Below are positions 25,653 to 35,221 of a stretch of DNA of 64,000 nt, piece after piece. The notes under the pieces were generated by a model, which saw nothing but the letters and a program-made list of their open reading frames with translations, ran no database searches and had not been told where the DNA came from. Position 1 is the stretch's first letter. The number at the start of each line of letters is the position of its first letter. A program made the position numbers and the translations under genes. The stretch is from Pseudomonas asuensis (GTDB lineage: Bacteria > Pseudomonadota > Gammaproteobacteria > Pseudomonadales > Pseudomonadaceae): NCBI RefSeq assembly GCF_014646755.1, contig NZ_BMNW01000003.1, positions 434,001 through 498,000 of the forward strand, in the 5' to 3' direction.

Positions 25653-26150
25653 ATGGATATCTTAATCAATACGCTGACCGTGCTAGGCACCGTGGCCTTT
25701 ATGGAATGGTTTGCCTGGTTCGCGCACAAGCACATCATGCATGGTTGGGGATGGGGCTGGCACAAGTCCCATCATGAGCCGCGCACCGGTTGGTTCGAAA
25801 AAAACGATCTTTATGCCGTTGTGTTTGCCGGTATTGCCATCGCTCTGATTTATTTCGGTACGTCCGGTTATGGTCGGATTGAATGGATTGGCGCCGGTAT
25901 GACCGCCTACGGCCTGTTGTACTTCATTGCTCATGATGGCCTTGTTCATCAGCGTTGGCCGTTCAAGTACGTCCCGCGGCGCGGATACCTGAAGCGTCTC
26001 TACCAGGCTCATCGCATGCATCATGCGGTGGACGGAAAGGAAGGGTGCGTGTCGTTTGGGTTCTTGTACGCACCGTCGGTAACGACACTCAAGAAGCAAC
26101 TGCGCGACCTGCATGACGGCCCACTTAAAAAGCGGCAGGTGCAGCAGTAA
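25653..26150 (+). CDS. crtZ: Beta-carotene hydroxylase CrtZ
   Basis: A 165-residue di-iron membrane hydroxylase that converts beta-carotene to zeaxanthin by adding 3- and 3'-hydroxyl groups. All four His motifs are present: HKHIMH (residues 26-31), HKSHH (37-41), HDGLVH (near 94) and HRMHH (near 120). Three or four hydrophobic helices are visible. A TGGAG ribosome binding site precedes the ATG. It is convergent with the main crt operon, with a GADH-subunit-3-like gene in between, and ends in a strong terminator. It supplies the substrate for CrtX. Confidence 0.96.
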   Translation: MDILINTLTVLGTVAFMEWFAWFAHKHIMHGWGWGWHKSHHEPRTGWFEKNDLYAVVFAGIAIALIYFGTSGYGRIEWIGAGMTAYGLLYFIAHDGLVHQRWPFKYVPRRGYLKRLYQAHRMHHAVDGKEGCVSFGFLYAPSVTTLKKQLRDLHDGPLKKRQVQQ

Positions 26151-26161
26151 TACCTAAACGT

Positions 26162-26190
26162 AAAAGCGCGCCAGAAGCGCGCTTTTTTAT
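26162..26190. terminator. Bidirectional terminator after crtZ
   Basis: AAAAGCGCGC (26162-26171) and GCGCGCTTTT (26177-26186), loop CAGAA, followed by TTATT on the plus strand and TTTT on the minus strand. It serves crtZ and the convergent gene at 26205. Confidence 0.85.
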
Positions 26191-26204
26191 TGGGTCTGGA
26201 TGTC

Positions 26205-26777
26205 TTAGGCGGACAGTGGCTCATACGCGGGAAACAGCGAGTGAGCGAAGCGACTATGATCGATTTCGGTACGAAGCAGGGCGATGAATTCCTGGGCTTG
26301 TGTACCCAAGAGGCCCGCTTCTGCATTGTTCAGTACCTGCTGCTGCTCTTCAGCTGATAGGGCTGTGAAAAGCTGCTGATGCGTTTGTTGGCTATAGCGG
26401 TTCAGGTCGGCAAGTCCGGCGCGGACCAGGTCACGAATAGGCTGTCGGCCTTTTGGAAGCTTGGCGGGAGTATCGGTGAAAGGGTCCTGCAGACAATCCA
26501 GGTCACCGTGCGCGTAAGGTGACAGCATGTGTTGATCGATGAAAACAGGTAGATCAACCAAGGACTCACTGGTATCCAGATTCGCATGTGCGGTCAAGCA
26601 CTCACAGGCTGCTTTCAACAGTGCCCATTCGCTCTCATTGAAGAATTCCGGTTTGTAGGTATGCGCTCTGTCCGTAATGGCCGTGGTGTGTGCACTCGGC
26701 ACAAGCGGGATGATCGAGAAGAGCGAGTTCGGTGCGTTTTGTAGGTCTCTTGGAACAGCCGATTCCGTCTTGTGCAT
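26205..26777 (-). CDS. Gluconate 2-dehydrogenase subunit 3-family protein (orphan)
   Basis: A 190-residue protein. The region KPEFFNESEWALLKAACECLTA (about 42-63), FIDQHMLSPYA, and ALSAEEQQQVLNNAEAG followed by AQEFIALLRTEI matches the layout of gluconate 2-dehydrogenase subunit 3 (gamma) proteins, which are small helical partners of GMC-type membrane dehydrogenases. It lacks the Tat or Sec signal usual in that family, and neither the flavoprotein nor the cytochrome subunit is nearby. It sits between crtZ and crtB, so a role with carotenoids is possible by position only. Confidence 0.6.
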   Translation of the reverse strand: MHKTESAVPRDLQNAPNSLFSIIPLVPSAHTTAITDRAHTYKPEFFNESEWALLKAACECLTAHANLDTSESLVDLPVFIDQHMLSPYAHGDLDCLQDPFTDTPAKLPKGRQPIRDLVRAGLADLNRYSQQTHQQLFTALSAEEQQQVLNNAEAGLLGTQAQEFIALLRTEIDHSRFAHSLFPAYEPLSA

Positions 26778-26955
26778 AAATAGATCCCGTACTTGACTAC
26801 TGTAGAGCGACTTAAAGTAGTCGCTTATGTCTGACCTGCTATACCACTGAAAAGTTTAGGTTTAGTGTCATTGTACGACGCTTTGTTTGTGACTAATTTC
26901 AGCAAAAGAAGCAAGTCTTCATTTCGTAACGAGACACTACTGTTCAGCAAGCACG

Positions 26956-27882
26956 CTAGCGCGAGCGGGTCCAGAGATTGGCAGGACGCGGACTAGAGCG
27001 GCCCGCCCGTGAAGCTAGCGCGCGTAAGGCGCCTCTGATGACCAGGCGAAGCTTATCGGCTGTGCTCGTTGATACTCGGCTGTCCCATGCTTTGGGGCCG
27101 CGTGCGTTAACTTTCAGGCCAATTTCCCGATAGACGGCACGAGCAGTGGCAATTGACCAGGCCGAACGCAGAGGGAGGTCGGCAATGCCTGTGGCGGCGG
27201 AGTCGTAGTAGGGTTCCGCCAGCTCGACCAGGCGCTGCGCCAGAATGGCCAGCCGGGAGCGATGTACAGGATCAGCTACTTCAGAGGCAGGAATGCCTAC
27301 TTCGTTCAGCCATTCTCTGGGTAGGTAGATACGGCCAATACGGGCGTCTTCTACGATATCACGTGCAATATTGGTCAGCTGGAACGCCATGCCAAGGTCG
27401 CAGGCACGGTCGAGGGTGTCTTCGTCATGCGCGCCCATAAGCATCGCCATCATGATGCCTACTACACCTGCGACGTGGTAGCAGTATTCAAGCGTATCGT
27501 CGAGGCGATAGTAGACGCGCTCTTCCACATCCATGCGAAAGCCAGCCAGATGTTCAAGCGGATAACGTTCAGGAATGGCGTGACGCTGGATGACCTGTTG
27601 GAAAGCGGCAAAAGCCGGCTCGTTCATGGGCTCGCCGGCATAGGCGCGGCGAGTGAGGTCTTCAAGTTCTCGCAACCGAGCCTCGCTGGCAGTACGGTCG
27701 CCGTCGACCTGCCCATGACCATGATCCTGGCCATCCACCACATCATCGCAATAGCGGCACCAGGCATAAAGCATCACGGCACTTTGACGCGTTTGTTCAT
27801 CGAACAGTTTGGCCGCAGCGGCAAAGCTTTTGGAGCCAACGTTAATGGATTGCGTTGCGTGTTCGACGACGGTTGTGCTCAT
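26956..27882 (-). CDS. crtB: Phytoene synthase CrtB
   Basis: Condenses two geranylgeranyl diphosphates to phytoene (308 residues). The two Asp-rich Mg-diphosphate motifs are RYCDDVVDG (about 43-51) and NIARDIVEDARIGRIYLP (about 165-182). GRIYLPREWL and the FAAAAKLF N-terminus are typical. The gene is the last of the idi-crtXYIB operon, and its ATG overlaps the crtI stop by 4 bases. The C-terminus is Arg/Ser-rich (RSSPRPANLWTRSR), as seen in Pantoea and related CrtB. Confidence 0.96.
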   Translation of the reverse strand: MSTTVVEHATQSINVGSKSFAAAAKLFDEQTRQSAVMLYAWCRYCDDVVDGQDHGHGQVDGDRTASEARLRELEDLTRRAYAGEPMNEPAFAAFQQVIQRHAIPERYPLEHLAGFRMDVEERVYYRLDDTLEYCYHVAGVVGIMMAMLMGAHDEDTLDRACDLGMAFQLTNIARDIVEDARIGRIYLPREWLNEVGIPASEVADPVHRSRLAILAQRLVELAEPYYDSAATGIADLPLRSAWSIATARAVYREIGLKVNARGPKAWDSRVSTSTADKLRLVIRGALRALASRAGRSSPRPANLWTRSR

Positions 27883-29396
27883 TTGGCCCCTCCCAGGTCC
27901 CCCAGAATCACGCTTGCGGTAGCTTTGGCAGAGCCAACTACCCCAGGAATGCCTGCGCCTGGATGGGTACCAGCACCCACCAGATAAAGGTTAGGGATGG
28001 CCGCATCGCGGTTATGCGGGCGGAACCAGGCACTCTGGGTCAGGATCGGCTCCAGAGAGAACGCCGAGCCCACGTGCGCATTGAGTTCAGTGCGGAAATC
28101 CTCTGGCGTAAAAATCCGGCTGGTCACCAAATCGCGATTCAGGTTAGGAATGTAATGCTTTTCTAGATACGCCAGGATGCGGTCCCGATACTTTGGGCCT
28201 TCTACTGACCAATCAACCGGTGCATTCCCCAGGTGCGGTACAGGCGAAAGCACATAGTGAGTGCTGCAACCATCCGGTGCCAGGGAGGAATCGGTTACAC
28301 AGGGGGAGTGCAGGTAGAGGGAAAAGTCTTCGGGGACTCCTGGGCCTGAGAAGAGCTCATCAATCAAGCCACGGTATCGATTGCCAAAGCAGATCGTGTG
28401 GTGCTGAAGATTCTGCTCTTCAGGACGCTGACGCAGACCAAAGTACACAACGAACAGAGACATGCTGTGGCGTTTCTTCTTCAGCCGATTGGCCTCAACG
28501 ATGCCATGCACATGATGGCCGAGCATTTTCTTGTAGGTATGAATGACGTCGGCGTTGGAGGCGACCAGGTCAGCGTTGATTTGCTTGCCCTGAGTGGTGA
28601 CGACGCCTGTTACCCGGCAGTTATCGATCAGGATGCGCTCAACAGGGGCATTAAGCTCCAGCGTGCCACCGATATCCTGGAATAGTTTGACCAGTCCCTG
28701 GACCAGGGCGCCTGTACCACCGCGGGGAAACCATACGCCACCTTGACGCTCCAGTGCATGGATCAAGGCGTAGATGGACGAGGTAGCGAACGGGTTGCCG
28801 CCGACCAGTAGCGTGTGAAACGAAAGCGCCTGACGAAGCTTTTCGTTACGGACAAACTTGGAGACCTGATCATATACGCTGCGCCAGGCCTGGAGCTTTA
28901 TGAGCTGTGGCGCGGCACGAATCATATCCCGGAAGCTCAGGAAGGGGACGCTGCCCAGCTTTACGTACCCCTCTTCGAACACTTCGCGGGAATAGGCCAG
29001 AAAGCGCTGATAACCTTCGACATCGGCAGGGTCTAGCGCTTTTATTTGTGCATCGAGCTGGGCTTGGTCATTAACGTAGTCGAAGCGCGCGCCGTCTTCC
29101 CAGCACAACTGGTAGAACGGATCGACAGGCAATAGCTCGACATAGTCGGACAGTTTGCGTCCCGCCAGGGTAAACAATTCTTCCAGCGCCGAAGGATCGG
29201 TAATGACCGTAGGGCCGGCATCAAAGGTGAAGCCTTTATCCTCATAGACGTAGGCGCGCCCACCGGGCTTGTCTCGTTTTTCGAGTAGGGTCGTGCGAAT
29301 TCCGGAGGCCTGCAGGCGTATGGCCAGAGCCAGCCCGCCGAAACCGGCACCAACGACAACAGCTTGCTTGGAGTTGGAAGCGACGTCTGTATTCAT
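27879..29396 (-). CDS. crtI: Phytoene desaturase CrtI
   Basis: A 505-residue FAD-dependent desaturase that introduces four double bases into phytoene to give lycopene. The N-terminal dinucleotide-binding motif VVVGAGFGGLALAIRLQ leads to EKRDKPGGRAYVYEDKGFTFDAGPTVITDPSALEELF, which is specific to bacterial CrtI. The C-terminal NLYLVGAGTHPGAGIPGVVGSAKATA is the family signature. It overlaps crtY and crtB by 4 bases each. Confidence 0.97.
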   Translation of the reverse strand: MNTDVASNSKQAVVVGAGFGGLALAIRLQASGIRTTLLEKRDKPGGRAYVYEDKGFTFDAGPTVITDPSALEELFTLAGRKLSDYVELLPVDPFYQLCWEDGARFDYVNDQAQLDAQIKALDPADVEGYQRFLAYSREVFEEGYVKLGSVPFLSFRDMIRAAPQLIKLQAWRSVYDQVSKFVRNEKLRQALSFHTLLVGGNPFATSSIYALIHALERQGGVWFPRGGTGALVQGLVKLFQDIGGTLELNAPVERILIDNCRVTGVVTTQGKQINADLVASNADVIHTYKKMLGHHVHGIVEANRLKKKRHSMSLFVVYFGLRQRPEEQNLQHHTICFGNRYRGLIDELFSGPGVPEDFSLYLHSPCVTDSSLAPDGCSTHYVLSPVPHLGNAPVDWSVEGPKYRDRILAYLEKHYIPNLNRDLVTSRIFTPEDFRTELNAHVGSAFSLEPILTQSAWFRPHNRDAAIPNLYLVGAGTHPGAGIPGVVGSAKATASVILGDLGGAK

Positions 29397-30574
29397 GGGA
29401 TGTCCTTAATCGGTCCGCCTGTTTGACCGGTACGGCTAGCCAGTGCAGCCGACAGTGCTTCGCGTATGGGAACCGGTGGCTTACCTATCAGAATGCGCAG
29501 CTTATCGCTGGGCTTCAATTGTCCAGCGTAGAAACGCTGGATCAAGGGTTCTGAGAGGCCATAAAAGCGTCGCATTACACGGTAGCGATGCTCAGGCTTG
29601 CCGGCTAAAAACAGCATGCGGTTGAGCAGGCGGAAAAATCCATAAGTTCGCCAGCGTTGCAGCGCGTGCTGTCGAACCGTATCAAAAAGAGTAGAGGTAT
29701 CAAGACGAGGGCAGCGTGCAATAAGTTCCGCCAGCCGTACTGCTTCAGGTAACGAGTAGCCTGTAGTGGCATGGAAAAGCCCGGCAGCAAGGCCGCTGGA
29801 GGGAATATCGCCCGTTTCAGCCCAGAATGCGTCGATGTCGCCGCTGAGGGTGATTGGAAGTACGCCGTGTTCCTCTCTGATCAAGGCCTGGATTGACCAA
29901 CCACGCTCCGCGGCATAGCGGGCAATGTGTTCACGCAGCCGATCAGGATCAAGGTTCTGCCCATCGGCATAGTAGGTGTCTTCGATCAGGACACGGTCCT
30001 GGGTCAGCGGCAGGACATAGATGAAGCGATAACCTTCTGTTTGTGGAACCGTAGCATCCATGATGATCGGGCCGGAAAGCCCGTGGTGCTGTTCGAGTTG
30101 CAGCTCCTGCCCCAGGAATTTCTGGAAGCCTAATCCCATGTGGGGGCTAGGGCGATGACCTCGCCCATCTAGAACCGCAGCTGCCTGGAGCGCTTCGCCA
30201 TTGGCAAGCCTGACCTCTGTAGGGCTGATAGCACTAACAGAGGCGTTCAAGCGTATCGAATCCCCTAGGTACTCTAGAAGGACCTTATGAAAGCGTTCAG
30301 CGCTAATGGAGGCATATCCGCTGTTAAGCGTGCGCTCAAACTCAGGAAAAAAAACCTGATATTCGGGCCAGCGATGAGCCACCAGTGGCTCAATCCATGT
30401 ATGTTGATCCGCTGTCAGATCCGGCTCATGAAATGACCAGGTGTGATTACCGCCCAATCGATCATCTTGCTCGATCAGCAAGATACGTAGCTCTGGGCGT
30501 GTTTGGCGTAATCTCAGTGCAATCAGTCCGTTGGCCAGTCCGCCGCCTACCAGAATCAGGTCGTAACTGCTCAT
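29393..30574 (-). CDS. crtY: Lycopene beta-cyclase CrtY
   Basis: A 393-residue flavoprotein of the CrtY type that cyclises both ends of lycopene to beta-carotene. The N-terminus LILVGGGLANGLIALRLRQ is the FAD motif, followed by GGNHTWSFH; later ATTGYSLPEAVRLAELI is the second conserved block and RFYAGQLKPSDKLRIL the C-terminal one. It overlaps the crtX stop and the crtI start by 4 bases each. The start is the ATG at 30574. Confidence 0.95.
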   Translation of the reverse strand: MSSYDLILVGGGLANGLIALRLRQTRPELRILLIEQDDRLGGNHTWSFHEPDLTADQHTWIEPLVAHRWPEYQVFFPEFERTLNSGYASISAERFHKVLLEYLGDSIRLNASVSAISPTEVRLANGEALQAAAVLDGRGHRPSPHMGLGFQKFLGQELQLEQHHGLSGPIIMDATVPQTEGYRFIYVLPLTQDRVLIEDTYYADGQNLDPDRLREHIARYAAERGWSIQALIREEHGVLPITLSGDIDAFWAETGDIPSSGLAAGLFHATTGYSLPEAVRLAELIARCPRLDTSTLFDTVRQHALQRWRTYGFFRLLNRMLFLAGKPEHRYRVMRRFYGLSEPLIQRFYAGQLKPSDKLRILIGKPPVPIREALSAALASRTGQTGGPIKDIP

Positions 30575-31848
30575 GCCAATCTTTCCAGGGCGGCCTTACC
30601 GAGTACATCCTCGATAATATTGGCTGCTTTCTGCACTCCGCCAGCTGTTTGCACGCGTGGCTGAAAGTCCTGGGCTTTCATGCGGAAATGCGGCTCGGTC
30701 AAGAGGCGTTGTAGCGAAGAGGCAAGTTTGCTGGGCGTAAGGCGTCTGGGACTTAAGCGCAGACCGACGCCAGCATGCTCAATACGGGCAGCTACGCCGG
30801 GTTGATCAAAGGCAATCGGCAGCGCCAGCATGGGCGTGCCGGCTTCCAGAGCATCGAGAACGGTATTGAGGCCCGCATGGGTAATAACCGCGTCAGCCCG
30901 AGCCAGAGTAGCCCGTTGTGGCGCAAAGTCTGTTACCCAGTCAGCCCCGGCCCGCTTCAAGGCATCACATTGGCTTAGGGTAAGGCCTCCGCAATGGGCA
31001 ATCAGTAGTTGTACGTCGAGCATTTTGCACGCACGCGCGATTCGCTCGAATAACGTGAAACGCGCGCCCTGCAGCGTACCCAAGGAGGCAAAGACAAAGG
31101 GCTTGTCTGAGCGGATCGGATAGGTCAGGGCTGGTTCTTGAGTGACTGGCAGACGTAGCGGTCCAACCTCATGAAAGTTGGCGGGTAGTTCAGTGCGGGG
31201 AAAGTCGAATTCCGGTACACATTGGCTGATTTGAGCATAGGGCGACAGGCAGTCAGCCAAGGTTGACCGTTCTGCCAGTCCAAAGGCTTTGGCATATCGC
31301 CGGATAACGCGGGCATGCTCATGCATCAGCAGATCGTAGACCTGAGCGCTGCCCTGGTTGAGATGACGACCGCGCGGCGAGGTATCGTAACCCCATGGCA
31401 TGACAGGGAGGGGCACGAGCGGATCGCGGTTAACGGGCAGGGCGCAGGCTACCGAGATGTAAGGTAGGCGCAAGTGTTCGGCAACGAGCCCTCCGGCAGC
31501 TTCCATCTGGTCAGCAATGATGGCATCAACGCCCAGTTCACGCAGGCGTTCCGGCGCCTCGCGGCAAAACAGCGCGGTGTTGCGTGCCACGTCATGGATA
31601 ACACGCATCAGCCCCAGCGGGCCGCCTGGGTTGCCTGCGCGTCGTATCATCGCATCCAGAGAGCCGGCCGGATGGGATTCAAGCCCTATGGGCTGGAAAT
31701 GAATGGCAGTGCTATGAAGCCGCCCGCCAACATCTGCCTGATGGAGTAGGCTGACCTTGTGTCCTCGCGCCACCAGGGTTTCGGCAAGGGCTTCCATTGC
31801 ACGAAGGTGGCTCGAAAAAGCAGGTGCAACAACGGCGAAGTGGGTCAT
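30571..31848 (-). CDS. crtX: Zeaxanthin glucosyltransferase CrtX
   Basis: A 425-residue GT1-family glycosyltransferase that transfers glucose from UDP-glucose to zeaxanthin. The N-terminal domain begins HFAVVAPAFSSHLRAMEALAETLVARGHKVSLLH. The C-terminal nucleotide-sugar site includes FAPQRATLARADAVITHAGLNTVLDALEAGTPMLALPIAFDQPGVAARIEHAG, the PSPG-like block. With crtZ it makes zeaxanthin glucosides the likely end product. Its ATG directly abuts the idi stop codon (TGAATG). Confidence 0.95.
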   Translation of the reverse strand: MTHFAVVAPAFSSHLRAMEALAETLVARGHKVSLLHQADVGGRLHSTAIHFQPIGLESHPAGSLDAMIRRAGNPGGPLGLMRVIHDVARNTALFCREAPERLRELGVDAIIADQMEAAGGLVAEHLRLPYISVACALPVNRDPLVPLPVMPWGYDTSPRGRHLNQGSAQVYDLLMHEHARVIRRYAKAFGLAERSTLADCLSPYAQISQCVPEFDFPRTELPANFHEVGPLRLPVTQEPALTYPIRSDKPFVFASLGTLQGARFTLFERIARACKMLDVQLLIAHCGGLTLSQCDALKRAGADWVTDFAPQRATLARADAVITHAGLNTVLDALEAGTPMLALPIAFDQPGVAARIEHAGVGLRLSPRRLTPSKLASSLQRLLTEPHFRMKAQDFQPRVQTAGGVQKAANIIEDVLGKAALERLA

Positions 31849-32898
31849 TCAGGTCTCCGCGAGCGAAACGGGCGTTAACAGGCGTGCCTGACGCAGCTGG
31901 GCCAGATTGGCCGAGCCAGTGCAGAAGCACGCCACCCTGAGTTGCCTGATCATGACTTCAAAGTGGTTCAGAACGGCTTCCGAAGACAGGGTTGCACTCT
32001 GCAATACAGCTGCAGCCTGGCCTACCATGTTGGCACCCAGGCGGATGGCTTTGGCCGCATCAACGCCGTTGCGAATGCCGCCTGAGGCGATCAATGGAAT
32101 ATCCGGGCATTGCTTGCGCACCTGAACAATGGCCTGGGCCGTTGGAATGCCCCAGTTGATGAAGGCCTGAGCTACCAGACGATCAAGATCGTTATGGGCA
32201 CGTTCGGCTTCGACGGCGGCCCAACTGGTTCCTCCTGCACCGGCTATGTCGATTACAGCAACACCAGCCTCTACCAGCTGTTGAGCGGCATGAGCAGAAA
32301 TGCCTGCTCCCACTTCCTTGATAACAATCGGGGCGCCCAGATGTGTTACCAGATGTTCGATGGCCGCCAGTACGCCTTGCCAGTTACGATCACCTCCTGA
32401 CTGCACCGCTTCCTGTAGGGGATTAAGGTGAATGATCAGGGCGTCGGCCTGAATCATGTCGACCGCTCGGCGTGCCTCAGCTACACCATAGCCAGCCACC
32501 AACTGGGCTGCACCAATATTGGCGAGGATGGGAATAGAGGGTGCCAGTTGGCGCAATTGACTGGTCAGCCCCTTGTCACCACCATTTTGCAAGGCAATGC
32601 GTTGGGAGCCTACAGCCAGTGCCAGGCCTAGCGCCTCAGCGGCTTCGGCAAGATGGCGATTGATGGTTTGCGCACGTTCCGGGCCCCCCGTCATGGAGCT
32701 GATAAGAATGGGTGCCTTGAGCCGCTTGCCCAGCAGCGTGCTAGTAAGATCGATCTGGTTCAGATGCAGTTCCGGTAGAGCGCAGTGCTCGAATTGAACC
32801 TGCTCGAACCCGGTCGTAATACTGCTCAGGGCGCGCTTGGGATCAAGGACAATATCTAGATGATCGTTCTTGCGACTTGCCAATTCCCAATCAACCAT
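31849..32898 (-). CDS. fni: Type II isopentenyl-diphosphate delta-isomerase
   Basis: A 349-residue FMN- and NADPH-dependent isomerase (Idi-2) that interconverts IPP and DMAPP and feeds precursors to CrtE. Family features: the N-terminal [50 protein letters not shown] (substrate and metal site), [14 protein letters not shown] and [21 protein letters not shown]. It is the first gene of the minus-strand crt operon and faces crtE across 158 bases. It belongs to the class usual in carotenoid clusters. Confidence 0.95.
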   Translation of the reverse strand: MVDWELASRKNDHLDIVLDPKRALSSITTGFEQVQFEHCALPELHLNQIDLTSTLLGKRLKAPILISSMTGGPERAQTINRHLAEAAEALGLALAVGSQRIALQNGGDKGLTSQLRQLAPSIPILANIGAAQLVAGYGVAEARRAVDMIQADALIIHLNPLQEAVQSGGDRNWQGVLAAIEHLVTHLGAPIVIKEVGAGISAHAAQQLVEAGVAVIDIAGAGGTSWAAVEAERAHNDLDRLVAQAFINWGIPTAQAIVQVRKQCPDIPLIASGGIRNGVDAAKAIRLGANMVGQAAAVLQSATLSSEAVLNHFEVMIRQLRVACFCTGSANLAQLRQARLLTPVSLAET

Positions 32899-33056
32899 GG
32901 GTTACCTTTTTCCTGTTGCCATCGACCTTTCGTCGGTTGTTGTGGTCATGAGTACGTCAAGCGACTCTGATCTGCAAGATCGGATCAGGGAAATTGTTGA
33001 GTCGCTGGTGTCGACCATTCGTCGGCTCGCTTACATGTGCTGGAGTATCTCGACTC
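32899..33056. promoter_or_regulatory. Divergent control region of the carotenoid cluster
   Basis: A 158-base space between idi and crtE must contain both promoters. A GGAG ribosome binding site for crtE lies at 33042-33045. I found no convincing -35/-10 pairs or operator; a short CGAC/GTCG stem (32927-32940) is the only local symmetry noted. Confidence 0.4.
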
Positions 33057-33950
33057 ATGGCAACGGTATTAGTGCCAAAACTTCCGAAGGAATGCGCTTT
33101 CGAGCTTGTAACAGAGCGTGCCCGTATCAACACCCGACTGGAGGAGCTGCTCCCGCCTGTAGAGGGCAATGATCTGGTTGCAGCGGCCATGCGCGAAGGT
33201 GCTCTGGCGCCTGGCAAACGTATACGGCCATTGCTCATGCTGCTCGCCTCCCGGGATCTGGATGCCTTTTCACCAGCCATTATTGATCTGGGGTGTGCGG
33301 TAGAGATGGTACATGCCGCCTCGCTATTTCTTGATGACATGCCTTGCATGGACAACGCCACGCTCAGGCGCGGTCGGCCTACCATTCATGTTCAGTTTGG
33401 TGAGGATATTGCCGTCTTGGGGGCTGTAGCGCTGCTTAGTCATGCGTTCTGCGTGGTGGCCAGTACCTCAGGCGTTGCGCCGGTGCTGCGTAATCAGATG
33501 GTATGCATGCTGACGTCCGCAGTGGGCTCTCAGGGGTTGGTGCGCGGGCAGTACCGCGATCTGCGGGATGGTGCAAAAAGCCGTAGCGCCGAGGCCATCA
33601 GCGATACCAACCATCTCAAGACGGGCCTCCTGTTCACGGCAGCGTTGGACATGACTACGCTGGCAGTCAGCGCAAAGCCGTCAGTTCGGGAGGGTATGCA
33701 TCGTTTTGCCATTGAGCTTGGGCTTGCCTTCCAATTGCTGGATGATCTGCAGGATGAGCATGGACTTGGAAAAGATGCCCATCAGGACGATGGTAAGTCG
33801 ACATTGATCGCTTTGCTGGGTCGCGAGTCGGTACAGGCACAATTTGAAAACCACCTGGGGGCGGCACGTAATGCGCTTGCAGGTATGGGGCTGGCTGGCG
33901 GTGGCCTGGATCAGATGCTGGACGTGCTATTTGGGCAAACGATCAACTGA
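33057..33950 (+). CDS. crtE: Geranylgeranyl diphosphate synthase CrtE
   Basis: A 297-residue trans-prenyltransferase making C20 GGPP. The first Asp-rich motif reads LDDMPCMDNATLRRG (residues about 91-105) with the four-residue spacing of bacterial GGPP synthases, the second is LLDDLQDE (near 225), and GKRIRPLL is the IPP-binding site. The ATG at 33057 follows GGAG; a longer frame from 32994 has no Shine-Dalgarno and would cover the promoter space. crtE is transcribed away from the other crt genes. Confidence 0.95.
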   Translation: MATVLVPKLPKECAFELVTERARINTRLEELLPPVEGNDLVAAAMREGALAPGKRIRPLLMLLASRDLDAFSPAIIDLGCAVEMVHAASLFLDDMPCMDNATLRRGRPTIHVQFGEDIAVLGAVALLSHAFCVVASTSGVAPVLRNQMVCMLTSAVGSQGLVRGQYRDLRDGAKSRSAEAISDTNHLKTGLLFTAALDMTTLAVSAKPSVREGMHRFAIELGLAFQLLDDLQDEHGLGKDAHQDDGKSTLIALLGRESVQAQFENHLGAARNALAGMGLAGGGLDQMLDVLFGQTIN

Positions 33951-34025
33951 AGGCGCTTTGTTGAGAACTGCGACGTAATCGGGCGTCTAACAGATACAGT
34001 TCAGTAAGCTACTGGAGTTAGTGCG

Positions 34026-34250
34026 ATGCCAAAGTGGAAAATTACCTATACCAATAATGATGGCAACACTTCCGTTGTGGAAACTGAAGCCGAACAGAAG
34101 CCCGATATGGAGCAGGCTGCTCAGCTGGTACGAGATCAGGCGCTCGACAGCTATGATGACTCTGGCCTGCCTGAAGAGTATGAAGCCCCTACGGTGGCGT
34201 TACTTGAGCGTTATGGCATCATGATTTCTGGCATTGCCCAGATGGATTGA
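34026..34250 (+). CDS. Small acidic hypothetical protein
   Basis: A 74-residue acidic protein (MPKWKITYTNNDGNTSVVETEAEQ...). A GGAG ribosome binding site lies 8 bases before the ATG at 34026. It is rich in Asp and Glu and has no signal or membrane segment. It is the gene after crtE on the same strand (75-base gap). No family recognised. Confidence 0.6.
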   Translation: MPKWKITYTNNDGNTSVVETEAEQKPDMEQAAQLVRDQALDSYDDSGLPEEYEAPTVALLERYGIMISGIAQMD

Positions 34251-34289
34251 CAGGCTCCCGTTGGAAGCTGCCTCTGCAGCTTTCCTGGG

Positions 34290-34946
34290 TTAGCCTAGCG
34301 GCCAGATTCCACCGTCTCCCACCACAAAGATCTTTCGGCCCGGCAGGGCCTTGATTTCCCAGCCGCCAGTGAAGTCACCAAAGGCCGGCAGCAGCAAAAC
34401 ATCGTTATCCAGGCAGAAGCAGGGCAGCCGCAACCGTTGGCGTCCCCGACCAATTAAACTGAAGGCCGGATGGATATGGCCAGCCAGGACAAAGTGGCTG
34501 GGGTGCGACTCCGGCTCATGCTGTAACGCCAATGGGCCAATCAAGAGCGGCTCGGGAACCACGTTGATATTGAGCGCTGCGGGAGGGTCGCCCGCGCGTA
34601 AATCATGGTTGCCTCGTATCAGTGTAATGAGGAGCGAAGCCCGTGCTTGTCGCCACTGCTCTAATGCATTGAGCGTGGTTGAGGCATGGGATTCTGGTGC
34701 ATGCAGGAAGTCACCTAGAAAATACAGGTGCTCGGTAGGATAGGTTTTCAGCAGTGCATCCAGGCGAGCCAGATTGGTAGCGGTGGTTCCGTGAGGCACC
34801 GGTAGGCCAAGGGCGCGGAAGGCTGCAGCTTTACCGAAATGAATGTCGGCAATCAGCAACGCTTTTTGATCAGGCCAGTAGATGGCCTTGTCAGCCAGCA
34901 GCCACACCTCGGTGCCAGCAAGGGATAGGGGAATATGGGTATGCAT
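34290..34946 (-). CDS. Ligase-associated metallophosphoesterase (Pe of the Lhr-Lig-Exo-Pe set)
   Basis: A 218-residue calcineurin-type phosphoesterase with the motifs LIADIHFGK, GDFLHA, RGNHDLRAG and VLAGHIHPAF, which provide the binuclear metal site. This is the family that accompanies a DNA-repair helicase, ligase and exonuclease in Pseudomonas and other bacteria (DNA ligase-associated metallophosphoesterase, PdeM). The start ATG at 34946 was preferred over the GTG at 34952 that precedes it. It lies 276 bases downstream of the helicase gene, on the same strand. Confidence 0.9.
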   Translation of the reverse strand: MHTHIPLSLAGTEVWLLADKAIYWPDQKALLIADIHFGKAAAFRALGLPVPHGTTATNLARLDALLKTYPTEHLYFLGDFLHAPESHASTTLNALEQWRQARASLLITLIRGNHDLRAGDPPAALNINVVPEPLLIGPLALQHEPESHPSHFVLAGHIHPAFSLIGRGRQRLRLPCFCLDNDVLLLPAFGDFTGGWEIKALPGRKIFVVGDGGIWPLG

Positions 34947-35221
34947 GCACACGTAAGAACAGCGGAAAGCCTGTCACTTTAGCAGTCCCGTATTCCTGAG
35001 CGTAGTGTGGGAAGACAACAGGCTTCTTGGCGCTTATAGAATGCCCAGTGCTTTGAGGCAATCTCTACCCAACGATGCGCAGTGGCCTCGGCCGACAATG
35101 ACAGCAGTAAGGCAGTAAAAAGTCCTCCATATCAATTGGTTATGAAGCCGTTGATGGTTTTATCAGTCCGATTAAAGGTGTGATATTGCACTTACGCGAT
35201 GGGCTGATAAAGCGTGAGTTG

